Virus record (IMG/VR): IMGVR_UViG_3300025647_000027
Coordinates: 1-64,000 of that record
DNA length: 64,000 bases
From: a virus
Reading direction: 5' to 3' (one strand)
The notes beneath the pieces were generated by a model. That model made no database searches. It saw only the letters and a list, made by a program, of their open reading frames with translations, and was not told where the DNA came from. Of the stretch, positions 6,387 to 13,890 are shown piece after piece (position 1 is the stretch's first letter; the number at the start of each line of letters is the position of its first letter). A program made the position numbers and the translations under genes.

Positions 6387-6656
6387 ATGAAAAAACTTTT
6401 AGAACTAAACCAATGGGATAGTAACGGAGTATTAAGATACGCTTACACTTCAACAGATATGGAATATCTTGAAGATAAAGCTGATAGGATTTATAAAGTA
6501 ATAAATGCAATTAACAAAGTAGAAGATAGGTACAAGGTATCAATGAACTATGTTGGGAATGATGATGAACCAGAAGTTACATTGCATATACAAATAGAAA
6601 TGAATGAACAACATAAATGTAAAAAGAATAAAGACCTCAAAGAGAGAGATATTTAA
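6387..6656 (+). CDS. unknown protein, 89 aa
   Basis: Unrecognised 89-residue acidic protein beginning MKKLLELNQWDSNGVLRYAY, followed by a helical region and a beta-like segment (EVTLHIQIEMNEQ). It starts 2 bases after the preceding gene and overlaps the next by 53 bases. Confidence 0.55.
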   Translation: MKKLLELNQWDSNGVLRYAYTSTDMEYLEDKADRIYKVINAINKVEDRYKVSMNYVGNDDEPEVTLHIQIEMNEQHKCKKNKDLKERDI

Positions 6657-6987
6657 ATACTGGCTAGAGTTCCTTAAGCCTTATCATAAGCTAAGACAAA
6701 AGGAAATTGACGCACTTGCACTTCTATTGTATTACAAGTATGAACTATCAAGAGAGGTTAAGAACAAAGACCTGGTAAATAAGTTGCTATTTGCAACAGA
6801 CACCAGGAATCAGATAAGAGGAGATTTAGATGGAATGAGTCAAAAGGTGTTTAATAACTTATTGACATCACTCAGGAAGAAGGGAGTAATAATGAAAGGA
6901 AATATAATCAATCCAGTGCTTATACCAAATATGACAGAGGATGGATTTAAATTGATATTCAATTTTGAGATAGATGAGGGAAAGTAA
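6604..6987 (+). CDS. winged-helix-like protein, 127 aa
   Basis: 127-residue protein of a type I associate with crAss-like phages, upstream of the terminase: FLKPYHKLRQKEIDALALLL, then LDGMSQKVFNNLLTSLRKKG, then IINPVLIPNM and FKLIFNFEI. The helical pattern followed by a short hairpin is like a winged-helix DNA-binding domain. It could regulate transcription or recognise DNA for packaging; neither is shown. Overlaps of 53 and 14 bases tie it to its neighbours. Confidence 0.6.
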   Translation: MNNINVKRIKTSKREIFKYWLEFLKPYHKLRQKEIDALALLLYYKYELSREVKNKDLVNKLLFATDTRNQIRGDLDGMSQKVFNNLLTSLRKKGVIMKGNIINPVLIPNMTEDGFKLIFNFEIDEGK

Positions 6988-7234
6988 AGCAGATCTTTTA
7001 AAGCTTAAGGAGCTTGCAGATAAGTATGGGTTGACAGTGTCAGAAGTTAGGGATATAGTTCGTAGTCAGTTTGAGTATGTTAGAGTTGTTAACAATGCTC
7101 TTACAATAGAAGACAACTTAACTAGAGAAGAGTTCTCTAAGCTTAAGACTAACTTTACATTTCCAGCACTAGGAAAGTTATACGCAAGTTACTTTCTGTA
7201 CAACAAGATTCAAGAGAATAAAAAAAAGAAGTAA
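6974..7234 (+). CDS. small helix-turn-helix-like protein, 86 aa
   Basis: 86-residue protein: LKELADKYGLTVSEVRDIVR looks like a helix-turn-helix, followed by SQFEYVRVV and ALGKLYASYF, a pattern seen in small proteins of many Bacteroidota phages (a 'RSQFxxV...LGxF' type). Its function there is unknown to me; DNA binding is the best guess. The C-terminus is a run of lysines. Confidence 0.55.
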   Translation: MRESKADLLKLKELADKYGLTVSEVRDIVRSQFEYVRVVNNALTIEDNLTREEFSKLKTNFTFPALGKLYASYFLYNKIQENKKKK

Positions 7235-7237
7235 AAA

Positions 7238-7267
7238 TTAGGAATTAAAGTAATTAATTAGTATATT
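7238..7267 (+). promoter_or_regulatory. weak promoter-like element
   Basis: TATATT (7262-7267) followed by TACA, with TTAGGA (7238-7243) 18 bases upstream. The -10 matches the other promoters here; the -35 is poor. A similar TTAGGA-N18-TATTTT pair precedes 3049. Confidence 0.4.
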
Positions 7268-7291
7268 TACAAAATAAATTTAAAACAAATT

Positions 7292-7507
7292 ATGAAAACA
7301 CTTATTACGGCAATAGACAAAGCCCAAAGAGAAGGAGTCTACACATTAGAAGAAATTTCTGTTATATTAAGGGAATTAGATCAATTAGGTAGGATTGTTG
7401 AAATGCACGAGAAGCAGCAAAAAGAAGTTCAAGATAAGATTGCAGCTCAAGACAAGGAGGCAAATAAACCTGAGAAGAAAGTTGTAACACCAAAAGCAGG
7501 AAAATAA
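7292..7507 (+). CDS. small coiled-coil protein, 71 aa
   Basis: 71-residue helical protein, probably a coiled coil (EEISVILRELDQLGRIVEMHEKQQKEVQ by eye), with a Lys- and Pro-rich C-terminal tail. Unrecognised. It ends in TAATG, sharing the A with the start of the GroES-like gene, so the two are translationally coupled. Confidence 0.55.
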   Translation: MKTLITAIDKAQREGVYTLEEISVILRELDQLGRIVEMHEKQQKEVQDKIAAQDKEANKPEKKVVTPKAGK

Positions 7508-8079
7508 TGGATGTAAAAAAGGATGTAGAATTACAAAAGCAAAAAGCTCATAGTCAGGAGGTTCACAAAGATTTTTTCACTACGCGTGATAAATCTAAAA
7601 GAGGAACATCTGGTCTTGTAGAAGACTCTTCTGAAATACTATCAGCTGAAGCTCAAGTTAAAGAGATGTTATATGAAGCATCTCTTAAAGAATGTCCTTT
7701 ACCAAAAGGTACTGAGCCAATGTTCAATACCATGTTTTTGACAGCGCGAAGAAATAAACTAACCAACGAATCAGGTTTGTATTTACCAACAGCATCTTTT
7801 GGTGCTGATGGTAGTACAGACTTAGAACAAGACTTTTCTACAATACAGAAAGTTATGGAAGTTGGTCCACACTGTCAACAAGTGTGTAAAGGAATGGAAA
7901 TTAAAATCAATGTTGAAAACTTTAAAAGGAGAATTGAAGGAGGAATGAATAGGCAGGTTGATGCTAAGTTTGCATACGAAATGCCAGTAGTAGTTATTAA
8001 TGATGTTGAGTATATAAGGATCTCAGAAAGAGATGTAGATTATATCGTAGACACAAAAGGATTAAAAAATGAAAAATAA
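7507..8079 (+). CDS. probable divergent GroES-like co-chaperonin
   Basis: 190-residue protein. I read residues about 71-182 as a GroES-type domain by pattern. PMFNTMFLTARRNKL matches the first strand and leads into NESGLYLP, which resembles the mobile loop and its hydrophobic tripeptide (ETKSAGGIVLTG in E. coli). IQKVMEVGPHCQQVCKGMEI fits the GEVLAVG...VKVGDIV region. INDVEYIRISERDVDYIV fits the C-terminal DNEEVLIMSESDILAIV. The first 65 residues are an extra charged N-terminal segment, and residues 138-160 replace part of the roof or barrel, so it is longer than the usual 97 residues. A groEL gene lies 1.5 kb upstream in the same operon. Phage co-chaperonins such as T4 gp31 are similarly divergent. 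An unrelated virion protein cannot be excluded without a structure model. Confidence 0.6.
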   Translation: MDVKKDVELQKQKAHSQEVHKDFFTTRDKSKRGTSGLVEDSSEILSAEAQVKEMLYEASLKECPLPKGTEPMFNTMFLTARRNKLTNESGLYLPTASFGADGSTDLEQDFSTIQKVMEVGPHCQQVCKGMEIKINVENFKRRIEGGMNRQVDAKFAYEMPVVVINDVEYIRISERDVDYIVDTKGLKNEK

Positions 8080-8173
8080 TTTAGGGCCAATTCGTCCACA
8101 AGGCTTGGATGAAGAAACAGAAAAAGAGATAGAAGTTATTGATCCGGAAACTGTTAAAGGCGACGAAGATTAA
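8069..8173 (+). CDS. small acidic protein, 34 aa
   Basis: Short gene reading MKNNLGPIRPQGLDEETEKE and ending ETVKGDED. It starts inside the end of the GroES-like gene (11-base overlap) and stops 23 bases before a strong terminator. It is very acidic and unrecognised. Position and overlap make it the last gene of the GroEL/GroES operon. Confidence 0.5.
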   Translation: MKNNLGPIRPQGLDEETEKEIEVIDPETVKGDED

Positions 8174-8196
8174 TAAACATCACAAAAGATGATGAT

Positions 8197-8225
8197 AGGC
8201 CTACTTGACAGTGGGCCTTTTTTTT
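8197..8225 (+). terminator. terminator with embedded -35 box
   Basis: AGGCCTAC (8197-8204) and GTGGGCCT (8211-8218) form an 8-bp stem with one G-T pair, followed by a run of about 7 T. The six-base loop TTGACA (8205-8210) is a perfect consensus -35 element. Confidence 0.85.
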
Positions 8226-8233
8226 CATATATT
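8205..8233 (+). promoter_or_regulatory. promoter of tRNA/ncRNA/terminase operon
   Basis: TTGACA (8205-8210), exactly 17 bases, TATATT (8228-8233). The -35 is the loop of the preceding terminator and the spacer is its 3' arm plus T-run. Transcription should begin near 8240, a few bases before tRNA-Met. Confidence 0.8.
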
Positions 8234-8244
8234 TACAGTTATAT

Positions 8245-8315
8245 CGCGTGAAGGTGTAAAGGTTGCATGGGTGGTTCATATCCACTACGGGAGGGTTCGA
8301 ATCCCTGACACGCTA
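8245..8315 (+). tRNA. tRNA-Met (CAT anticodon)
   Basis: Cloverleaf by eye: D arm GTGT/GCAT with GG in the loop; anticodon stem GGTGG/CCACT around TTCATAT, anticodon CAT at 8277-8279; T arm with loop TTCGAAT and four pairs. The acceptor has five pairs, with mismatches at positions 1-72 (C and T) and 7-66. No CCA is encoded. The 1-72 mismatch recalls initiator tRNA, but the three-GC anticodon-stem signature is absent. A lysidine-type tRNA-Ile is also possible from CAT. Confidence 0.75.
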
Positions 8316-8327
8316 CTAAGAAGATCA

Positions 8328-8379
8328 ACGCAGAAGGCACACAAGCAGTTGTAAAATAACAAAATGTGGCCGCCTGCGT
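8328..8379 (+). ncRNA. three-tier hairpin RNA, copy 1
   Basis: Outer stem ACGCAG/CTGCGT (8328-8333/8374-8379). Middle stem GGC-ACA/TGT-g-GCC (8336-8341/8365-8371, one bulged G). Top stem TTGT/ACAA (8349-8352/8359-8362) with an A-rich loop. The motif GTTGTAAAA and the preceding ATCAAC are shared with the hairpin at 8387-8440. It lies between two tRNA genes and has no coding frame. Confidence 0.6.
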
Positions 8380-8386
8380 AACAATC

Positions 8387-8440
8387 AACAGTGACCCGCA
8401 GCCCCACTAAGTTGTAAAAACAACAGGGCTGCTCACTGTT
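8387..8440 (+). ncRNA. three-tier hairpin RNA, copy 2
   Basis: Perfect outer stem AACAGTGA/TCACTGTT (8387-8394/8433-8440), middle stem GCAGCCC/GGGCTGC (8398-8404/8426-8432) and top stem GTTGT/ACAAC (8411-8415/8420-8424) with loop AAAA. The 5' side has bulges of 3 and 6 bases. It has the same plan as copy 1 with different paired bases, and it ends 4 bases before tRNA-Thr. There is no T-run, so it is not a terminator. Confidence 0.7.
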
Positions 8441-8444
8441 AAAT

Positions 8445-8517
8445 GCCCTTATAGCTCAGCTGATAGAGCGTCTTGTTTGTACCAAGGATGTCGTAGGTTT
8501 GAATCCTGCTAAGGGCT
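8445..8517 (+). tRNA. tRNA-Thr (TGT anticodon)
   Basis: Complete cloverleaf: acceptor GCCCTTA/TAAGGGC perfect; D arm GCTC/GAGC; anticodon stem TCTTG/CAAGG with loop TTTGTAC, anticodon TGT at 8478-8480; T arm GTAGG/CCTGC with TTTGAAT. Discriminator T, no encoded CCA. It reads ACA and other ACN codons, which are frequent in this AT-rich phage. Confidence 0.92.
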
Positions 8518-8533
8518 CAATAAAGAGAGGAAA

Positions 8534-9088
8534 ATGAATGTATTTGAAATTGTAAACAATCAGGTTACATTTTCGCCACAAGCGTTAATGATTAAACCTT
8601 TTAGAGAAATATGGGATTGTGATAAATCCAAAGATAAGTTTCAGGCATCTCAAGAGTTGTCTTATGTGTATTATATGGCAGATGAAAGATCTGACTACAT
8701 GTATATACTTGATGAAGAAGAAAGGCATGATCAAGTCTGCTTAGATATAGATCTAGGAGACAATTGGATAAAGCCTAAGTATATAGATGAAGCAATAGTC
8801 TATTACAAGAGACTATCTGAGACAACTAGTACTAAATTATTAGAGAGTACTCGTGGTGTAATTGAAAAAATATCATCTTTCTTAGATACTATTGATATCA
8901 ATGAGAGAGATTTAAGAACAAATAAACCTATTCATGACATTAACAAGATAACAGCTTCTGTTGAAAAAATACCAAAGCTAATTAAAGCTCTTAATGAAAT
9001 TGAAAAGGAGATTATAAAGGAAAAAGAATTAAAAGCCCAATCTGGTAACAAGATTGTAGGAATATTTGATACCAATGAGGGAATTTAA
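8534..9088 (+). CDS. conserved crAss-like protein upstream of terminase, 184 aa
   Basis: 184-residue protein of a family that I recall directly upstream of terL in crAss-like phages: FSPQALMIKPFREIWDCDKSKDKFQASQ, then SYVYYMADERSDY, then a long helical C-terminal half with ITASVEKIPKLIKALNEIEKE. Predicted mostly alpha-helical. The position before the large terminase makes a small-terminase or DNA-recognition role possible, but no such motif is visible. Its end overlaps terL by 14 bases. Confidence 0.6.
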   Translation: MNVFEIVNNQVTFSPQALMIKPFREIWDCDKSKDKFQASQELSYVYYMADERSDYMYILDEEERHDQVCLDIDLGDNWIKPKYIDEAIVYYKRLSETTSTKLLESTRGVIEKISSFLDTIDINERDLRTNKPIHDINKITASVEKIPKLIKALNEIEKEIIKEKELKAQSGNKIVGIFDTNEGI

Positions 9089-11414
9089 TGAAACACAGAC
9101 AGAGTTAACTAAAGAGTTGCTTATTGGATTAAAGAGGGAAGAAAGAGAAGACCTCTTAGCTGATATAGACTCAATTCAGTTTATTCAAAACTTAGCCAGC
9201 CCTACAAGGCCTAGGCTTAAGGATCTAGAAAGATGGGAGAATCCTCTCTTACCATTAAAGTCTGATGATCCGAATATGTCTGTAAGAAAATTAGATCCTA
9301 ACGGAAGGATAGCTGTTGATCTTACTAATCCGCATGTCTTAGAAGACATGGAGTATTTTAGACATGCTGCTATTCATTTTGAGAAACACGGATGTTACAC
9401 AAAGTTGTTTCCAAATCAGAATCCAAACTCTGAGTATTATAAGTTCTGGGCTGAAGAAGCTAGACGTTGCAGAGAAGGGTATATAAGAGAAAGTGATGGT
9501 GAATGGATACCTGGTAATTATTATTTTCAGTTAAACTACGCGCCATTATTAAGAGCAGAAGTTATTGACGGAACAAAGCAATCAGATAGGGTTGAAGCGT
9601 TCCCTTTTGTATATGATGCAGATTACTGGTTCTATCATTACGTAGAAATAGCAAGAGCACATGGTATGCATGGGGCTAATCTAAAAAGAAGGGGTTGTGG
9701 ATATTCTGTAAAGGCAAGCACCATGTTAGCTAAGAATTTTATCTTAGGTGACAGAACTAAATCAAGAAGTAAAGTTAAGTCTTTTGCAATAGCAAATGAA
9801 AAAGAATACTTAACTAAGGATGGGATACTAAATAAGTTTGTCTCAACAATAGATTTCTGCGCCTCACACACTCCATTTCCTCGTATACGCTCATTAAAAG
9901 ATTCCTTAAATGACATGCACTGGAGAATGGGGCGCAAAGACACAAGAACTGGTACTGAGGTAGGGGTTCTAAATGAAGTTCTCGGTGTTACATTAAAGAA
10001 TGATGCACAAAAGGCCAGGGGTAAAAGGGGTGCGTTAGTACTCTGGGAAGAAGCAGGTAAATTTGATGACTTCCTTACTGCTTGGGGTATTGCTAGACCT
10101 TCAGTTGAAGAATCCGGATATGCGTTTGGATTCATGATGGCAGGTGGTACCGGTGGTGTTGAAGGTGGAGCCTTTGAGGGATTAGAAGAAATATTCTATA
10201 ACTCAGCAGGACATAACATCTATTCAATGCCTAACGTGTTTGATAGAAATGCTTTTGGAAAAGGTGAATGCGCATTTTTCTTTGGAACATATTTAAACTA
10301 TACGGGTAAGTATGATAAGAATGGAAATAGCGATGTAATAGGCGCCTTAATTGAAATCAATAAAGCAAGAGCAATTGTTAAGTATGGATCTAGTGATCCT
10401 AATGCAATTATACAAAAGAAAGCTGAGGAACCTATAACACCACAGGAAGCAATTATGCGTACACAGGGTACAGCATTTCCTGTTGCAGACTTAAGAGATT
10501 ACTTAGAAGATATATTACCAAGATTACAAAGCTTCGTTGATGAACATTGGGTTGGTAATTTAACATATGATGAAAAGGGATTTGTAAAATGGGAAGTTGA
10601 TTCTGATATAATCCCAATTAGAGAATATCCTTATAAAGTAAAAGGAGCTACATCTGATGGAGCAGTTGAGATATTTGAGATGCCACAAAAAGATAGAGAT
10701 GGCAGAGTATTTCAAAACAGATACATAGCAGGAATTGACCCTATTGATAATGATTACACAATTGGTGGATCCTTGGCAAGTATATTTGTATTTGATTTGT
10801 GGACAGATAAGATTGTAGCAGAATATACTGGAAGACCAGTATTAGCAGATAGTTTTTACGAGCAGTGTTTAAGACTTACACAGTTCTACAATGCTCAAGC
10901 TAATTATGAAAATAACCTTAAGGGTTTATTTACTTACTTTTCAAATAAGAATGCATTGCATTTATTGGCTGATAGTCCGGAGATACTTAGGGATATGGAA
11001 ATTGTTAAATCAACATTATATGGTAATAGATCTAAAGGCACTAGAACAACTGCTGAAGTCATCAAGCTTGGTAAAACATTACAAAGACAGTGGATGTTAT
11101 CCCAGTACGAACTTGAGGTTTTTAATGAAGAAACTGGTGATAGTGACCTTATTACTGTACCTAACCTCAGAAGAATAAGAAGTATTGGCTATATAAAAGA
11201 AGCTATTGCTTGGAATCCTGATATAAATACTGATAGAGTTTCAGCAATGGATATGGTGATGATTCTTAGAGAGGATAGAAAAAGGTACATAGATAAATTT
11301 GAAGAGAATAAGATAGAAGATCCTATTAGTCACTTCCATGATGATCCATTTTTAGATGAAAATTGGAACAAAGCAATGAGAAAAGCAGGATGGGAAAAGA
11401 GTGGTACGATATAG
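9075..11414 (+). CDS. terL: terminase large subunit
   Basis: 779-residue packaging ATPase-nuclease that drives DNA into the prohead and cuts it. The ATPase half has a divergent Walker A-like segment RRGCGYSVKAS (K213) and Walker B LVLWEEAG (E325/E326). The nuclease half has an RNase H-like first strand, YIAGIDPIDNDYT with D555, followed by FVFDLW. The length and the GYSVKAS/LWEEAG wording fit crAss-like TerL. The ATG at 9075 is chosen over a TTG at 9066; either way it overlaps the upstream gene. A small gap with an AGCTATAAT box separates it from the portal gene. Confidence 0.92.
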   Translation: MREFNETQTELTKELLIGLKREEREDLLADIDSIQFIQNLASPTRPRLKDLERWENPLLPLKSDDPNMSVRKLDPNGRIAVDLTNPHVLEDMEYFRHAAIHFEKHGCYTKLFPNQNPNSEYYKFWAEEARRCREGYIRESDGEWIPGNYYFQLNYAPLLRAEVIDGTKQSDRVEAFPFVYDADYWFYHYVEIARAHGMHGANLKRRGCGYSVKASTMLAKNFILGDRTKSRSKVKSFAIANEKEYLTKDGILNKFVSTIDFCASHTPFPRIRSLKDSLNDMHWRMGRKDTRTGTEVGVLNEVLGVTLKNDAQKARGKRGALVLWEEAGKFDDFLTAWGIARPSVEESGYAFGFMMAGGTGGVEGGAFEGLEEIFYNSAGHNIYSMPNVFDRNAFGKGECAFFFGTYLNYTGKYDKNGNSDVIGALIEINKARAIVKYGSSDPNAIIQKKAEEPITPQEAIMRTQGTAFPVADLRDYLEDILPRLQSFVDEHWVGNLTYDEKGFVKWEVDSDIIPIREYPYKVKGATSDGAVEIFEMPQKDRDGRVFQNRYIAGIDPIDNDYTIGGSLASIFVFDLWTDKIVAEYTGRPVLADSFYEQCLRLTQFYNAQANYENNLKGLFTYFSNKNALHLLADSPEILRDMEIVKSTLYGNRSKGTRTTAEVIKLGKTLQRQWMLSQYELEVFNEETGDSDLITVPNLRRIRSIGYIKEAIAWNPDINTDRVSAMDMVMILREDRKRYIDKFEENKIEDPISHFHDDPFLDENWNKAMRKAGWEKSGTI

Positions 11415-11421
11415 CTATAAT
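11411..11421 (+). promoter_or_regulatory. AGCTATAAT box before portal group
   Basis: ATAGCTATAAT, overlapping the terL stop codon; the same core occurs at 21137-21146 and 22940-22948 and, as AGCTATAA, at 951-958. No -35 box at the right distance. Possibly an extended -10 or phage-specific late promoter. Confidence 0.4.
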
Positions 11422-11472
11422 AATACAACAACAATAAGAGTAAAATGAGTTATTTTTACAAAAACATGAAAT

Positions 11473-13890
11473 ATGTCAACAGATAAAAGTTTTCCAAGAC
11501 AAAAGTTGTCCTTTAAGCAAAAAGGACCTAAATGGAGACAATCCCACTTGGACTGGGCCGATCATAACAGTTACTTAAATAATACTGTTATACGTAGAAA
11601 ATTTAAAGGAAAGAAAATAAACCTTGACCTTTACAATGGTAAGGTGGACTTACGTGATATGAAATTAGTTCTTAATCCAGGTGGATTAGAACAACACTTT
11701 ATTCCTGATGCTATTCAGCATTATCCAATTATAGCACCACGAGTTAACGTACTTGTTGGTGAGGAGAAAAGACGTAAGTTTGATTGGACTGTACAAATAA
11801 CTAATCCAGATACTGTATCTAAAATTAAGAAAGATAAGATGGCCTTGATCCAAGCAAAGATTAAGGAATTCATTGGGTCTGACTTATCAGATGAAGAACT
11901 AGACAAAGAACTTCAAGCATACGGTGACTACATAAACTTTGATTACCAGGATTTAAGAGAGAAGCGTGCTAACTTACTTATGCGCAGCTACATTGAGAAG
12001 CTAAACATGAAGATTAAGTTTCAGCAAGGCTTTAAGGATGCTCTTATTATGGGTGAAGAAATTTACATGTTCGACATTGTAAATGGTAAAGTTACATTTG
12101 AAAAATTAAACCCACTTAAAGTACATACATTAAGATCAGGCTACTCTAATAGAATAGAAGATGCAGATGTTATTGTAATTGATGACTTCTGGAGCCCTGG
12201 TAAAATACAGGATACATTCTATGAGGATCTTAAAGACGCTGATGTTAAGAAATTAGACAACGGAGAATTTAAAGGAGACGGAACAGATTTAGATGGAGAG
12301 AATTTAGCAATTGATGATAAAGAAGGATGGGAAATATACGAGAGAGAAACAATAAATTCATTTATAGAGTCATCTGGGATATTCGCAGGAAGTGGATCTC
12401 AAGGAAGAAACACGTACACAGACGGAGCAGGAAACATAAGAGTTCTTAGAATGTTCTGGAAGTCAATGAAGCAAATACAAAAGATAACTTACTTTGACAC
12501 ATTAGGTAAAAACCAAATTAAATTTAGATCTGAAGATTATATCTTAGATGAAGCTAAAGGTGAGACATCAGAAAGGTTCTGGGTAACTCAATGGTGGAAA
12601 GGTGCTAAGATTGGTAAAGATACTTATGTTCAGATCAAACCAAGAGAAATACAATACAATAAAATAAATGAGCCTTCATTCAATTCATGTGGAATAGTTG
12701 GCCAGATATATAATACAAATGAGCAAGAAGCCGTATCTATGGTTGATAGAGCTAAGCCATTCCAATACCTGTTTGACATATCATGGTATAGAGTGAATGA
12801 AGCGCTATCTAAATACTTAGGTGCTATTGTTGAATTAGATTTAGCTAAAATACCAACCGGGTGGAATGTAACAAAATGGTTATATTTTGCACGTAAGTCT
12901 GGGATATCTGTTGTTGACAGTTTTAAAGAAGGACAGAAAGGTATGGCAAAAGGAAAACTTGCCGGGTCAGTAGGAAATACAACTGGTAAGGTTTTAGAAC
13001 AAAGAGTTGGAGATTTCATTCAAGTCCATATGGAAATGATGGAATTTGCCTCAGCTAAGATGGACGAGATAACGGGCGTATCTAGGCAAAGATTAGGTCA
13101 GACTGAAAACAGAGAGACTATGGGTGGGATAGAAAGGGCCGTATCTCAGTCCAATCACATTACTGAGGAATTATTTACTCTTCATGATTACTGTAAGAAA
13201 AGATGTTTTGAAATATTAATTGAGACAGCTAAGATTGCACTGAAGGGGCAAGAATTAAAATTCTCTTACATTGCTGATGACATGACTAGACAGATCATGG
13301 AAATTGACGGTGATCAGTTTGCTGAAGAAGAATATGGTCTTGCTGTATCTAATGAAGATGGAATAAATCAAATCCAACAAAAATTAGATGGAATGATTCA
13401 ATTAGGTTTACAAAACCAAATGATTACATTCTCTGCTGCTATGAAAATGTATAACTCACCATCTCTACGTGAAGTACAACGAATGATTGAGAAGGATGAG
13501 CAAGCAATGAAAGAGCAACAAGCTAAGCAAGGAGAAATGGAACAAAAACAACTTCAAGCTCAAATGGAGCAACAAGCTGCTAAAGAACTTAGAGATGAAG
13601 AAAGATCTGCTTATGAGTTTGATAGAGAAGATGAAACTAAGAGATATATAGCTGAGCTTAAAGAAGAGACTGAAAGAATCAAGATGGCTAATGAAGAGAA
13701 TGGTGTAGAGATGCCAGATGATAACGATGACTTAGATTACGAAAAATTTAGAGCTGAGTTAGGCATCAAAGAGAAAACCCTTTCTCAAGATATGAAGAAG
13801 CATAATGATGTAATGTCTATAAAACAAAAAGAAGTAGCAATTAAGAACAAGGTAGCTAATAAACCAGTTCCTTCAAGCGCGAAGAAATAA
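11473..13890 (+). CDS. portal protein
   Basis: 805-residue portal, the dodecameric ring at the capsid vertex through which DNA passes. Identification rests on position after terL, length, and pattern: HYPIIAPRVNVLVGEEKRRKFDW, the long middle stem region, and EFASAKMDEITGVSRQRLGQ with GGIERAVSQSNHITEEL, which are typical of portals of crAss-like phages. The C-terminal about 120 residues are Gln/Glu/Lys-rich and probably coiled coil (EQMEQQAAKELRDEERS), like the barrel or cytoplasmic extensions of other podovirus portals. It ends in TAATG shared with the next gene. Confidence 0.85.
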   Translation: MSTDKSFPRQKLSFKQKGPKWRQSHLDWADHNSYLNNTVIRRKFKGKKINLDLYNGKVDLRDMKLVLNPGGLEQHFIPDAIQHYPIIAPRVNVLVGEEKRRKFDWTVQITNPDTVSKIKKDKMALIQAKIKEFIGSDLSDEELDKELQAYGDYINFDYQDLREKRANLLMRSYIEKLNMKIKFQQGFKDALIMGEEIYMFDIVNGKVTFEKLNPLKVHTLRSGYSNRIEDADVIVIDDFWSPGKIQDTFYEDLKDADVKKLDNGEFKGDGTDLDGENLAIDDKEGWEIYERETINSFIESSGIFAGSGSQGRNTYTDGAGNIRVLRMFWKSMKQIQKITYFDTLGKNQIKFRSEDYILDEAKGETSERFWVTQWWKGAKIGKDTYVQIKPREIQYNKINEPSFNSCGIVGQIYNTNEQEAVSMVDRAKPFQYLFDISWYRVNEALSKYLGAIVELDLAKIPTGWNVTKWLYFARKSGISVVDSFKEGQKGMAKGKLAGSVGNTTGKVLEQRVGDFIQVHMEMMEFASAKMDEITGVSRQRLGQTENRETMGGIERAVSQSNHITEELFTLHDYCKKRCFEILIETAKIALKGQELKFSYIADDMTRQIMEIDGDQFAEEEYGLAVSNEDGINQIQQKLDGMIQLGLQNQMITFSAAMKMYNSPSLREVQRMIEKDEQAMKEQQAKQGEMEQKQLQAQMEQQAAKELRDEERSAYEFDREDETKRYIAELKEETERIKMANEENGVEMPDDNDDLDYEKFRAELGIKEKTLSQDMKKHNDVMSIKQKEVAIKNKVANKPVPSSAKK

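Noticed and set aside
8387-8440. Intrinsic terminator before tRNA-Thr
   Set aside because: The stem is long and stable but followed by AAATGCCC rather than a T-run, and the tRNA starts 4 bases later, so termination would be self-defeating.
9638-10135. 165-codon minus-strand frame inside terL
   Set aside because: Antisense shadow of a strongly conserved terminase region; no promoter or neighbouring minus-strand genes.
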